From Hemerocallis citrina (Eukaryota; Streptophyta; Magnoliopsida; Asparagales; Asphodelaceae), in contig CM030360.1 in NCBI GenBank assembly GCA_017893485.1, positions 143,521,697 to 143,585,696 on the forward strand: 64,000 nt of DNA, written 5' to 3'. The notes below the pieces were generated by a model. The model ran no database searches. It was given only the letters and a program-made list of their open reading frames with translations, and was not told the DNA's origin. Below are positions 1 through 11,670 of this stretch, in pieces. Position numbers and translations under genes: made by a program. Positions within the stretch are counted from its first letter, which is position 1; every line of letters begins with the position of its first letter.

Positions 1-1182
1 GCCCACAACATTCAATATCATCTTTGACACAAGTTTAGAATCAAATTTACCATGATCTTGACACAACTTGGGATTCACACATGTATGCAGATCTTCAAGT
101 TTCTTCACCACAAAATATGTTTGCCCTTTTGGAATGATAACGCGTAAACGCCATGTAAAACCCACCTCATTTATGAGCCCTGGATTTTTTGCAGTCTCCT
201 CTGTTGTATTAATGATTGGTGCAAATTTACATTTCACAATATATAAACTTCGGCTCGATTTCACCGTCACATATTCTTAATGGTTCTTTATGGTGTATAT
301 CTTAACTTAATGTTGGATATTATCTTTAGTAGGAAACCTTTGACCGATATACAATTCATTTTCATTCAATGAGCCGACGAAAGATTGTGGATGTTCATGT
401 ACGATCGCATTGTTAACCCATTCACCCGATTGAACCTCATATATAGGTGCACTCATGGATTGCTTCATGGGAACCACATCGTTAACATTAACATTAACAT
501 TAACATCATTAACTCGATCTTCTCTGTCCTCCTCTTCCTCCTCATCATCATCCTCGTGATCCTCATCTTCTTCCTCTTCCAATAATTCATTATTAACAAT
601 TATCAAAGTATTGCATACCGTTTTCGTTGTCGACAATATCTCGTATCAAGGTGTGAGGATGTACCAGCTTATATTCTATGGTATTTGGTTCTGTTGGAAT
701 TGTGCTCATGTCATATTATGAATGGGGCATTCTTACATGTGGCTCGTCAGCTGTTTGGAATGCCTAATGGGGCAAGGACTAGGAATAACAAGTGGCCTAG
801 CATTAGGATGCTTAATCTGCTCGATATATAACTCCAATGCAGTCTAACTACAATTTAGATCATGTGTCCTAGCAATCATGGACCTTAATGCATTATCATT
901 ATCTACAGGCACCGCCATGAAATCTTGTCCTTCTCCATTTCCAGTAGCATAACAGGCTTTGATTTTGAGACTCCATTCACCTCTATCCTAATTGGTAACT
1001 TCAAATATCTTATCTACTAGTTGTGAGTATATAAAATTACGGGGAGCCCAAATGATGATCAGTTCAACATCATTATAACAGTATCCTACCTTCAGATCTC
1101 GAATTATTTCATCCCCAAAATATAACCAAATAGGTATATCGTAATCCATATCCATACATAAAGGGACGAATATTCGAGCCAT
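1..1182 (-). pseudogene. MULE (Mutator-like) transposase, N-terminal part, decayed
   Basis: Reading the minus strand from 1182, one frame gives a PB1-like N-terminal segment, then a strongly acidic stretch of D and E (about 560-510), then the phrase ELYIGQRFPTKDNIQH, then a segment with VKC, FTWRLRV and LHTC motifs down to base 1. That order (acidic linker, LYxGQxFP, WRxR, HxC) is the MuDR N-terminal region of plant MULE transposases, which bind element ends and cut DNA. The frame is kept throughout but has in-frame stops near 988, 847, 307 and 270, so it is dead. The catalytic core and SWIM finger would lie left of base 1. The leader (1183-1498) has only short chance frames. Family call is confident from motif order; autonomy is excluded for this copy. 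Confidence 0.8.
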
Positions 1183-1513
1183 TAACTACTCACAAGCATA
1201 ACCTATGCAAGCTAAACAACATATGGTTATAGGAATACATTCAAATTAAATCGTCAGTTGGAGCGCGGAGAATACGCCGTGGATGATGTTGAGAAGACCG
1301 GAGTCAATGTTGGAGCCTTTTCAGATTGGGAGAGTTGGATTTCAGAGTGGGAGAAGAGGGAGGTGGGACAGATGAAGTTTGAGAGTAAATAGAAGTCAGA
1401 TTTGTGCTCTATGATTTTAAGGTTTTGGGTTCGGGAGTGGAGGGAGAGAGATAAAGTGAATGGGGAAGGAGAAGAAGGAGCCACTATTTATGAGAATATA
1501 TTATTATATTGGT

Positions 1514-1744
1514 GCCGCTATTTCCAATAACGGCATCGGCTTAAGGATGCTGCTATTGGGAATAGCGACCTCAGTAATAAGATGTTTCCACATATTCTAT
1601 TTTACCTCAAGCTAGATAGCTCCTAATTGAATATGAAATGTACCTAAGCCGTTATTCCCAATAGTGGCATCCGTAAAAAAATATTTACAGCTACCACTAT
1701 TGGCAACAACGGTAATGAAATAACATGTCGTTATTATCAATAGC
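1514..1744. repeat. Cluster of five imperfect palindromic repeats (possible MULE/CACTA subterminal repeats)
   Basis: A motif close to CCGCTATTGGGAATAGCGG recurs at about 1514-1534, 1550-1569, 1648-1668, 1693-1712 and 1729-1744, on either strand, each nearly self-complementary. It lies just upstream of the MULE reading frame, where subterminal transposase-binding repeats are expected. No perfect terminal inverted repeat or TSD was located, so the element edge is not fixed. Bases 1745-1860 hold nothing recognisable. Confidence 0.5.
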
Positions 1745-1862
1745 GTTTTCTGCTGACATATCCAAAAGGGAGCCAGTTTGGTATATATTTTTGGAAGTTG
1801 GTTAGTTTGGTAATTATTTCAAAAAGTGGGTCGGTAGGGAAACAAATCTTGATTGGTTCATA

Positions 1863-2289
1863 CTCCCTCCGTTTCACTTTAAGTGATATTCAGGAGTTTT
1901 GCACACAGATTAAGGAAGGGTGAGATAAACATTTGTTTCCTTTTACATCCTTATTAATAAGTCTCCATGATTTAATTACTAATTCTCTTTCCAATACAAA
2001 TTATGATTTCAAAAAATTGTAATTAATGTTTTCTCAATTTCAAGACATTCATCTTACACCAACTCTTTGAAATGGTGAATTGGCATTAATTTTTTGGAAA
2101 AAATAAAATCTAGAAAGTTGAAAGTACAATTTTCTAAAAATATTTGATAGGATTAAGATGAGTAATTAAGATAAAATATCAACATAAATAAGGGCATTCT
2201 TGAAAAAAAATGGAAAAATTTTGGATAATATCATTTAAAGTGAAACAAGAAAAAATCCCTAAATATCACTCAAAGTGAAACGGAGGGAG
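1863..2289. mobile_element. Stowaway-type MITE (Tc1/mariner derived)
   Basis: The ends are perfect inverted copies beginning CTCCCTCCGTTTCACTTT, the classic Stowaway terminus, with a TA dinucleotide on both sides (1861-1862 and 2290-2291). The inverted match runs on for about 25 bases. The element is 427 bp, A+T-rich and has no coding frame. It would need a mariner-like transposase supplied elsewhere. Confidence 0.92.
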
Positions 2290-2291
2290 TA

Positions 2292-2942
2292 TTGATTAAA
2301 TTTGATGGGTGAGTATATCACCATCTTTTAAAAATGAGATTGAGACAATGGTACAATCATTTCTTCTTCTCATCTTCTTCCTAAAATCTCCAATTCTACA
2401 AAATTCATACCTTTTTCTCCCTCTCGGTTACCCACCATGGACCAGTTTCTCACCATGGACATTCCGGCAATTGACCCCAACGAATTTCTCTCTGAAGTCT
2501 CCGCCTAATCTGTCGTCAGCGACATCGATGACAACCTGCACTCAGCCATTCTACACCTTCTAACGTCTCAAATAAATAAAAAAGTAAGTTATGCTGAATC
2601 ACCGAAATGAAGGAAAGAAGGGATTTTATTAAACATAATGGTAGAGAGAGTAAGATCGCTTAATTCTCAATCGCCGATCTTGCCACTCATTACCGCCGCT
2701 CTGGTCTCTAAGGTCTCCTCATTTGGTAACTGCAGAATTCTTTAGGTTGTGTTGAATTCAATTATTCTTCATTCATTCATTTAATTTAGAGTTCGTTTGT
2801 AGGTGGAATACACAAGTGGAATCCAATAAATGTATATCAGCGCCGCCGTGAGCCTCACCATCGCTGTTGCGAACCTGCACTTCTCATACCTAGTAATTTT
2901 TATGTTCCAGTGAGGTTTTGCTTTTCTTATTCATAGTTGTAT
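2292..2942 (+). other. Flanking DNA with possible exon scraps, unrecognised
   Basis: This stretch is neither LTR nor MITE. From the ATG at about 2439 a frame reads MDQFLTMDIPAIDPNEFL, meets a stop within 25 codons, then continues open in the same frame as a helical-looking segment to about 2585; another short open run covers about 2640-2745. Composition (C-rich, TCC/CTC codons) looks coding-like rather than LTR-like. I do not recognise the protein; it may be a dead first exon or chance. It is the original target of the solo LTR that follows. Confidence 0.3.
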
Positions 2943-5744
2943 TGTCAGGCTCCTCTTCCCGTTATACGGATGTACGGGCAAATAACTATAGTCCAACGAA
3001 TGATATAAGTACACCAACTTATATCATCCATAAGTTGTACAATACAAATAAACTTAACAATACAATAATAATCACATGAACAGGAAATATAATGAATAAT
3101 CTCAAACAATGACCATCATATGAAACAAAATACATGAACTTCGGGTCAAACACCCGGGATTACACTGCATAACCGAACAACAATAATAACTAGGAAAGGA
3201 AACATGAATCAAGATAAACGAATGCAGCAGAGTCCGACTCAATCCTTTAGCAGATATGGCTACCAAGTCTTTCCATGGGTTCCTCCTCTGTACCTATAAC
3301 TCCAACATCTAGAGTTGGGGAATGCCCGTTAGAGGAAGCTACAGGCGACAAGCAGTAAATATGATATAGAAGAACATAAGGAGAGGAACAATACGAACAT
3401 GTACAATATCAATAAGGACGATAAGATGCGATTATAATCATGAAGTTCAATCAATTAATATGCACTGGTCAATAATCAATGGTCGATAGACAATATAGTC
3501 AATGTTCAATAAAACAATAGTCAATAATATAGTGGTCGGTAAACAAAAAACCGGTAACATGATCAATAATAGGTAATCAATGAATCAGTAATTAGGTATC
3601 AGGTATCAGGTATTAGGAATCAATATCAGGAATCAGTATTCAAGAATCATGAATCAGTTATCAGTGTCAATGCTCCACGTCAATAATATGTCTATCAATC
3701 TATTATCAGTCCTATCTAATGCATGCAATCCTGCGTCCCACACCACAGCTTCAGGTGCAAACAATCAAGTTAACGTTTAGACTCTAATGGTGAATTCTAT
3801 AGGGTTATGTACTCAGGTCTTCTCATGACTATAATCAGTGATCAGTTTACATGAACGGTAACTTGATCGGTAAACTTGATCCGTAAACATGTAACACGGG
3901 AAATACGAGTTCTCTTTTGAGTACACTCTCCTATATTGTTCACTACTAAGTCGTACCATTTATTATCCCATCTTGTTATTCTTTTACAGTGATCAGTCAT
4001 GAACATGCGGTCGGTATAATCAATAGAACAGTTGTATTATCAGCCATGTAGTACAAGATATCAAGTCATTCGATCTATCTACTATATCAATATAATTCAT
4101 TAAATACAAAGGTAACATGTTTATATTTTAATAAAAACATATATATAAAATTCTGGACAACAATATATTGTTGTATGAAAACTCACTTTCCCGTTGCTAC
4201 GGGAATGCAAATCAGGTTCCGTCAGAGATTCTAGAAACTAGACTTTCTACTGGATCTAATACATACTAGCATGATACATTCTAAGGATAGTATCTATGTG
4301 TATAAATTCATTCTTTACTGGTTTCGTGCATAGTCTCGGTTTTGAAAATTACAACATGACAGTACTAAAACATCAATAACTCACACTCTGTAAATAGGAT
4401 TGAGAATCTATAAGATATTCTAGATTCTAGACTAAGTGTGCTACAATTTCTATGTACAAAGTTCTAAATTTCAGTGTCAGAAACTGGGTCAAAATCTCAG
4501 TACAAACTCAGGAAAGAGACAGGGCAGTATATTCAAGTATTCAATAACATGATGATTTAACAGTTCTAGACTTGAACAATAACGTGGTACGATAAGAAGA
4601 CTATGAATCAATAACTTGGTACGATAATGAAAATAATGAATCAATAATGGAATTCAGTTAGATACGATATTCATTCCAATAATTACTTGCCGGATTTCAA
4701 TAAATATTTTCTTGAACCAGAACAATAAGTTGAGTTCAATGGATGCTTTCCTTATATGCGATGATTACGATGGAAGGGGAGCGATGAAGGCACACGGCAC
4801 ACGGCAGCGACAACGGCGAGAGGCAGCAGCAACCATAATAGCGACAACAACAGCAGTGGTGGCAACAACAATGGTGGAAGATGGGGCTGCTGTTCGGGGA
4901 TCGGTTGTGTGGGGAGAGGCTGTCGACGAGGTAGCGAGAGGCTGGTGTTAGCAGTCGGAGCACCAGCAAGGGTGAGGAGTTCGATAGCGACGTCGGGTGG
5001 AGGCGACGGAAGAACAGCGGGGATTGCTGTGGTGGTGAGGAGATGGCGATAGTAAGAGGTTGGTCGCACGCGAATGGGTGAGGGAAAGGATGGCGCGGTG
5101 ATCGTGATGGTGGCGTCGTGGTCGTGCGGTGGCAGTCATAGGTGATGATGGTGAGACCGCGGTTGAGCTTCAATGGAGAGGAGAGTTTGTGTAACGCCCC
5201 GAATTCCAAACACAAGTATTTCGTAACAAAAACAGGATCTTTTACTTCAACTTCGTACAAATTAACAAGGAATTTAAAACTTTTTCATTTACAACATTGT
5301 TATTTACAATAACACTGCGAAAATAAATCAGTACAACACAACACAAGATAATGGAAGCTCTTTCAATCTCATGTCAACCCATCATAGTGACTTCGAGTCC
5401 ATGCCGAAATCCAGTCCTGCAACTAGGAAACTGTGAGCACGTTAGTTGCATAAAACTGACGCAATGCTATAATACAGCGATCTCATCATCTTAACAAATA
5501 CAAACTTGAATGCAGAAAAAAATGTGAAAAGTGATTATCCTAAACATGTCAGTGTATGATATGACTTAATGCCTAATACAGACATTCACACTACGATGAT
5601 ACTAATGCACACTTGTTCGGATTCTATGCATCCCATACTACATAGGTCCGAGGGCAGACCCTTATCGTACTCCTCATCATAGGGTTCAATCCCTCGATAT
5701 GAAATCCTACAACGGTGACGAAATAAGATTTAGACATTCCACAA

Positions 5745-6076
5745 GTATAGGTTCATCTCCCGGAGTACATCCACCCGACCATACAGAACCCTCATCGTGC
5801 AAACATCTCGTACGCGTTGCTCTAGCTTAGAACACTAGAGACTCGTCTCCCTTCCGCCTGACTATACATAATCCCGGAATACAGCCGCCCGATTATTCAC
5901 AATCCTGAAAATAATTGAAACTCATCTCGCATAAAAATCGCAGTCCTGGAATACATCTGCCGACTGTAACCATAGTCCCGAAATACATCCACCCAACCAA
6001 GTTGAGCCCAGCCCGGAATACATCCGCCCGAATGTAACTATAGTCCCGGAATACATCCGCCTGACTATATAGAGTC
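5745..6076. repeat. Short tandem repeats inside the Tekay LTR
   Basis: A unit of about 32-34 bp built on GGAATACATCCGCCCGACT recurs at least six times with drift (5757, 5875, 5944, 5974, 6010, 6045). Comparable but different arrays sit at the same relative place in the LTR beginning at 61447 (GCGAATAGGCCTACCGACC units), so this is a repeat-prone module of these LTRs. Confidence 0.75.
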
Positions 6077-6183
6077 ATCCCACTCACGTTTGCTCAAGCT
6101 TCATCACATCTCCTTTTCTAGTGCTTGTACTTAGGTTCGAACATAAAAATAATATCACCTAGAGCGAGCTTACCCACCTACCG

Positions 6184-6238
6184 TGTAACACCCCGTGTTA
6201 AGAATAAAAAATTTGCTGTTTCGGACCGGGGTGTTACA
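6184..6238 (+). repeat. TRIM LTR a, internally deleted to 55 bp
   Basis: It keeps both correct LTR ends (TGTAACACCCCG and CCGGGGTGTTACA) but only about 30 bp between them, against about 570 bp in LTR c. It joins directly to the primer site, so it is the 5' LTR after an internal deletion. Confidence 0.8.
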
Positions 6239-6476
6239 AATGGTATCAGAGCCGACTTTCGACACCGATGCGGGTAAGAGTGGGTGTGTGTCTTGTATGC
6301 CTGAGAGGGAGTCGTGGTCAGTACGCTGGCGGTGTAGCCAGGGCCAGTACGCTAATATTTGACTAAATCAGGGGTACGCACTCCATATTAGCTAGAAAGG
6401 AGATCCTGGCGCTACGTTACAAGTCCCGGCTTCAGCGAGGACGCTGAATTCTTAAGAGGAGGGGGGGGGGGGGGGG
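6239..6476 (+). other. TRIM internal region 1: primer site, non-coding body, polypurine tract
   Basis: The primer binding site TGGTATCAGAGCC (6241-6253) matches the 3' end of plant initiator Met-tRNA. The body has no open frame of note. It ends in AAGAGGAGG followed by a G-run to 6476, directly before TGTAACAC of the next LTR. It is nearly identical to 12284-12512. Confidence 0.85.
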
Positions 6477-6494
6477 TGTAACACTCCGTGTTAA

Positions 6495-6572
<78 letters not shown>

Positions 6573-6730
6573 AAATGGAGGGGGGGACACAGGGATGACA
6601 GAAAAGCGCTGTGCTCTTCTTGTCTGCTGATGTGGGAGTTGGGCCCGAGATATGGGGTCTGCTAGCTGACGTGGGGTGAGAGAGAGCAGCGGGTTGAGTT
6701 AAAATAATCCCATATCAGGGGTATTTGGGG

Positions 6731-6787
<57 letters not shown>

Positions 6788-6788
<1 letters not shown>

Positions 6789-7890
6789 GTTCATGTTTAT
6801 TGTTAGATTTTTATTTCGGAAAAATCAGGGACATCAACATTCTGGATTTGAATGGCACTTGAGAAAGCAATGCAATGCATTTTCTGATTTGTGAATGTAA
6901 CTATTTTGATTATTTAACCAATTGTAGAACTGGTATTGTGCATCACTCTACATAATCAAACTTATTAAATATTAAAGAACAAAAATCATGCCTTGTACAC
7001 AAACTAATATGCACCTCTCACATTTAATGTTTCGATTATTTGTTCATTATTGCAACAGCAACATAGTTGTTCATAATTGCAACATCAATTGTGTGTATTC
7101 AGTAGTGCTGCTAAGCAAAGATTGCGCATTTCTTTGAATTTAGTTATGGGTATATAACAGAAATAGGTGAAATGATTTCCCCTATGCATGTATAGAACCA
7201 AGTAATTGAATAAATCCTTTTGCAAAATCGATTTGGCTATGTGTGTTCGCCTGAGTGTAGTAGCATGTATGGTTGATTATTTATTGGTAGTTTTGTCTTC
7301 CTATTTCTAGCAACCTTATGTATATGTCTCTAGAAAAATAAAAAAAACAAAGAAAAGTTTGGTGATTTTGGAACATCTGGATGGTTTAGAATAGAGCTGA
7401 AAGCTATGTGTATGAATAGACAATTATATTTTTCTGTTTGGTGATTTTTTATGTTTATTATATTTTTCTATGTAGAATGGAGTTTGAAGAGTTACTAAGC
7501 CAAGATGGTTATAAGGGTGCATTTGATTCTCACTCAAAGGAAGTGCTTGATTCTCACTCATTTTAAATTTACCCACTGTCCTTTTTTTGTTGTGTTGGTC
7601 TAGGCAATGATGATAAGCACTACTTAACAAGCTATTTATTTTGAATGTGTAAGCTATTGATTTTGAATGTGTCTCCCCCCTTCACCTAGTATTGTTGTGT
7701 CTTGGTGAAGTCTACATAAAGTAGCTTTATGACCTGAATCAGATGTATGGTGATTCATATGTGGAGTTTTTCCTTGTTCTTTTTTGCTCTGATGTTAACT
7801 GTATTGCTGTATGCCCCTCTATTCTTGTTTGCTGTTGTGACCTGAATGAGATGTATGCTGATCAGTCAAATACAAGCTCTCTGAGATGCT
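6788..7890. repeat. Left arm of 1.1-kb inverted repeat
   Basis: Bases 6788-7890 are a close reverse complement of 10336-11438 over the whole 1,103 bp, with scattered substitutions and few indels. The left arm begins CGTTCATGTTTATTG and ends GCTCTCTGAGATGCT, then enters a T-run and a G-run (7891-7926). Confidence 0.9.
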
Positions 7891-7893
7891 TTT

Positions 7894-7924
<31 letters not shown>

Positions 7925-8229
7925 GGATATGGTTAGTTGTAGTTGGCATGGCATAATAATATAGTCCTACAATAATCTTGATGCTTGATTTGAACAATCC
8001 TTATACACAATTGTGTTCTGAGCCTACAACTAATTCAATTCATGATTTTGATGATCTTACTACTTTCTTGATGCATCAAATGAATCAAATTAATTCTAAC
8101 AATACTGAATCTTTCTATGGTTGTTTACATGCAGTCGCATAACCCATGAAGAAGGAAATCGAGAAGATTATACAACTGAAATGCAGTTATTATTATACGG
8201 CTTTAAAATAAATTGTAACATTTGATTAA

Positions 8230-8840
8230 CGAGATGTTACTATTATCACCTGAATCAGATATATGCATATGCTATGTATGCTGATTCATATATGGTGTTT
8301 TTCCTTGTTCTTTTTTTGCTCTGATGTTATTTGTATTTTGGTATGCTCCTCTATTTGTGGAGGTTTTGAGATGTATGTATGCCTCTTCATTTGTGGAGGT
8401 TTTCCATAGTTTTTTTTTTGCTCTGATGTTAACTGTATTGTTGTATGCCTGAATGAGATGTATGCCTCTTAATTTGTGCGCTTTTTCCTTGTTCTTTTTT
8501 GCTTAGATGTTAACTGTATGAGATGTATGTCTGAATGAGATGTATGCCACTTCATTTGTTGCTCTGATGTTAACTGTATTGTTGTATGCTTGAATGAGAT
8601 CTATGCCACTTCATGTGTGGGCTTTTTCCTTGTTATTTTTTGCTCTGATGTTAATTGTATTGCTATGCCACTTCAGTTGTAGGTTTTTCCTTGTTATTTT
8701 TTGCTCTGATGTTAATTGTATTGCTATGCCACTTCAGCTGTGGGGTTTTCCTTGTTATTTTTTGCTCTAATGTTAACTGTATTGCTATGCCACTTGTGGG
8801 GTTTTTACTTGTTCTTTTTTGCTCTGATGTTCACATGAAT
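8230..8840. repeat. Degenerate tandem repeats, about 65-80 bp units
   Basis: A unit containing TTTTTTGCTCTGATGTTAAC and TGTATGCC(A/T)CTTCA recurs about eight times (8270-8835). The same unit occurs singly in both inverted-repeat arms (7780 and the reverse at 10430), so the array expanded from the intron-like sequence. Its short open frames are repeat artefacts. Confidence 0.8.
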
Positions 8841-9370
8841 CCATAAACAACTACCGATACTATTTAAATTGAACGGCACTGAGCAAGAAACATCAATTCT
8901 CAGAACAGATCCATTTAAACTGATACCCAGTCTGATACAGCACTTCCATTTAAACTGATACTCAAATTCTGAGAATGTATAACACTTCAAAAATTTTGGG
9001 AATAGACATTCTGTCTAAAAAACTGGCTCATTCTGATACTCAAAATCTGAGACTGAACATTCACAAAGATCACCAAGTACATTGCAAGAAATAAAGCTTG
9101 TCAAATTACAGTAGGAACATATAATTCTGCATAACAATAACATCTCAAACCTCGTAAGATTCATGGAATGAACATATTAGTCGGCTCCTTATGAACTAGA
9201 GCTTTCAAAATGGACTAGACCGGTCAAATACATGCTATTATACTAAATTTTGTTACTGGTCATTAACAAGAGTAAATTCCAAATACATGACTTCACAAGT
9301 CCATCTCTTGAAACAAAAATAACAATTTACGTTTCAAAACATCTGCAGCAGGCTTCATAAAGACACTAAA

Positions 9371-9445
9371 TTATTTTGCTAGAGATTTCCCTTTTCTGTT
9401 TGAACTGGAGACTTGAGATGGTTGCACTGAACTAATTTGGCCAAC
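9371..9445 (-). pseudogene. Terminal-exon fragment of an unrecognised gene
   Basis: On the minus strand a good acceptor (TGATGTGCAG, ending at 9446) is followed by an open 24-codon segment VGQISSVQPSQVSSS..., rich in S, Q, K, ending KGKSLAK and TAA at 9371-9373. About 540 bp of U-rich, 3'-UTR-like sequence follows (down to 8830). Phase-0 start, basic C-terminus and a UTR-like tail suggest a real last exon captured from a host gene. I cannot name it; it does not match the C-terminus of RPT6. Confidence 0.35.
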
Positions 9446-10190
9446 CTGCACATCACACAAGTTGTGATGCATAAGTCAAGACTTCAAACATACAAAAATG
9501 TACTGTAGTAGTTATCCTAATATGCAAAAACCAAGGCAAAATTGCAAAAACCATGGCAAAATTCATTACCTCCACTAACAAAGGAAAAGGAAAATTTTCT
9601 TACAGGGAGGAGTAAACCATTTACCAATAAGTGCATGCCCGAGTATACATCAATAAAAAGAGTATACATCAATAAAAAAAGTTCGATGGTAACTAAAGTA
9701 ATAAAAAGTTTGTCACAAAGTACACAAGAAACTGAACATTCTCATGAATTTTTTATTTTACATCAACTACATCAACATTCTCATGAATTTCTAGCAAGCT
9801 AGTTAATGGCAATTACATAATCGGACACCATCCATCAACAACTACAATGATGGCATAATCTTAGAATTTGCATGAACAAATCAATATAGACTCAATGTAA
9901 TAGAAGACACCAAAATGCAAATATTTCTTACATACTTAATATAAATTCGTAGACACAATCAATGCAGGTTTATGCATGACTGACAAGTGTCATAAAACAC
10001 CTAGCATTCAAATACAACACCTGGCATCCAAAATCATAGAATACTCATTAAACATCAGTTTAGATCAAACTTATTTTTCGAGCTAAAGACTGACCTTTTT
10101 CTGAAACTGTGTTTTTTCGAGCTAAAGACTAAACTTTTCTGAAACCTTTAAGTAAAGAGGGCAAAGAAGCTTTATGCATATTGTGACTGG

Positions 10191-10279
10191 AACTTTTGAT
10201 TTCCCCATACCTTTCACTACTTCACCAACATATGATCCAGGCTCTTGAAGTAGTTGCAATTCCTCCCCCAACATTCTTA
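10191..10279 (-). pseudogene. RPT6: Captured exon of 26S proteasome regulatory ATPase subunit RPT6
   Basis: After a good acceptor (AATTGTAG, ending at 10280) the minus strand reads [20 protein letters not shown] then VKGMGKSKV. This is the highly conserved OB-proximal segment of RPT6 (regulatory subunit 8 of the 19S base, an AAA ATPase that unfolds proteasome substrates), with R-to-G and V-to-G changes at two normally invariant places. Similarity stops soon after KSKV and no AAA module follows, so this is one exon with part of its upstream intron (the inverted-repeat arm, 10336-11438). It is a transduplicated fragment, not a working gene. Confidence 0.85.
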
Positions 10280-10335
10280 CTACAATTATGTATAAAATTG
10301 CAATAAGTTACGATAATGAGAAACGAAAAAAACAA

Positions 10336-11438
10336 GCATCTCAGAGAGCTTGTATTTAACTGATCAGCATACATCTCATTCAGGTCACAACAGCAAACAA
10401 GAATAGAGGGGCATACCGCAATACAGTTAACATCAGAGCAAAAAAGAACAAGAAAAAACTCCACATATGAATCAGCATACATCTGATTCAGGTCATAAAG
10501 CTACTTTATGTAGACTTCACGAAGACACAACAATACTAGGTAGAGGGGGGAGACACATTCAAAATAAATAGCTTACACATTCAAAATAAATAGCTTGTTA
10601 AGTAGTGCTTATCATCATTGCCTAGACCAACACAACAAAAAAAGGACATTGGGTAAATTTAAAATGAGTGAGAATCAAGCACATCCTGTGAGTGAGAATC
10701 AGATGCACCCTTATAACCATCTTGGCTTAGTAACTCTTCAAACTCCATTCTACATAGAAAAATATAATAAATATTAAAAATCACCAAACAGAAAAATATA
10801 ATTGTCTATTCATACACATAGCTTTCAGCTCTATTCTAAACCATCAAGACGTTCCAAAATCACCAAACATATCTTTACTTTTTTTTATTTTTCTAGAGAC
10901 ATATACATAAGGTTGCTAGAAATAGGAAGACAAAACTACCAATAAATAATCAACCATACATGCTACTACACTCAGGTGAACACACATAGCCAAATTGATT
11001 TTGCAAAAGGATTTATTCAATTACTTGGTTCTATACATGCATAGGGGAAATCATTTCACCTATTTCTGTTATATACCCATAACTAAATTCACAAAAATGC
11101 ACGATCTTTGCTTAGCAGTACTACTGAATACACACAATTGATGTTGCAGTTATGAACAACTATGTTGCTGTTGCAATTATGAACAAGTAATCGAAACATT
11201 ATATGTGAGAGCAGCATATTAGTTTGCGTACAAGGCATGCTTTTTGTTCTTTAATATTTAATAAGTTTGATTATGTAGAGTGATGCACAATACCAGTTTT
11301 ACAATTGGTTAAATAATCAAAATAGTTGCATTCACAAATCAAAAAATGCATTGCATTGCTTTCTCAAGTGCCATTCAAATCCAGAAAGTTGATGTCCCTG
11401 ATTTTTCCGAAATAAAAATCTTACAATAAACATGAACG
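10336..11438. repeat. Right arm of 1.1-kb inverted repeat (intron of the captured RPT6 fragment)
   Basis: Reverse complement of 6788-7890. In the minus direction it lies between a 5'-UTR-like block ending in the donor-like ATCAG|GTAACC (about 11472) and the RPT6 exon, so this arm is probably the original intron and the left arm the duplicate. Confidence 0.85.
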
Positions 11439-11477
11439 ATTATAAACTAAATGTAATTTGAAATTGAGGTTACCTGA

Positions 11478-11622
11478 TAAGAACAACTGGGGGGCTAGGG
11501 TTTCTCTACGAATCGCTTAAGAATCGAAACCCTAATCGCTGTTCGAAAATATCGTCGAAGAGAGAGAGACCCCGAGTGAGAGTAGAAATCGAAACCCTAA
11601 TCGCAATTTGGGTTTTTTCGTC

Positions 11623-11670
<48 letters not shown>

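Noticed and set aside
4736..5260. 174-residue minus-strand frame rich in P, S, H, C
   Set aside because: It runs across the LTR boundary at 5190 into a different element, is low-complexity, and matches no family; it is a G+A-rich LTR leader read backwards.
7424..7630. 68-residue frame, repeated in opposite orientation at 10595-10777
   Set aside because: The repeat of the frame only reflects the inverted-repeat arms; the sequence is intron-like and A+T-rich.
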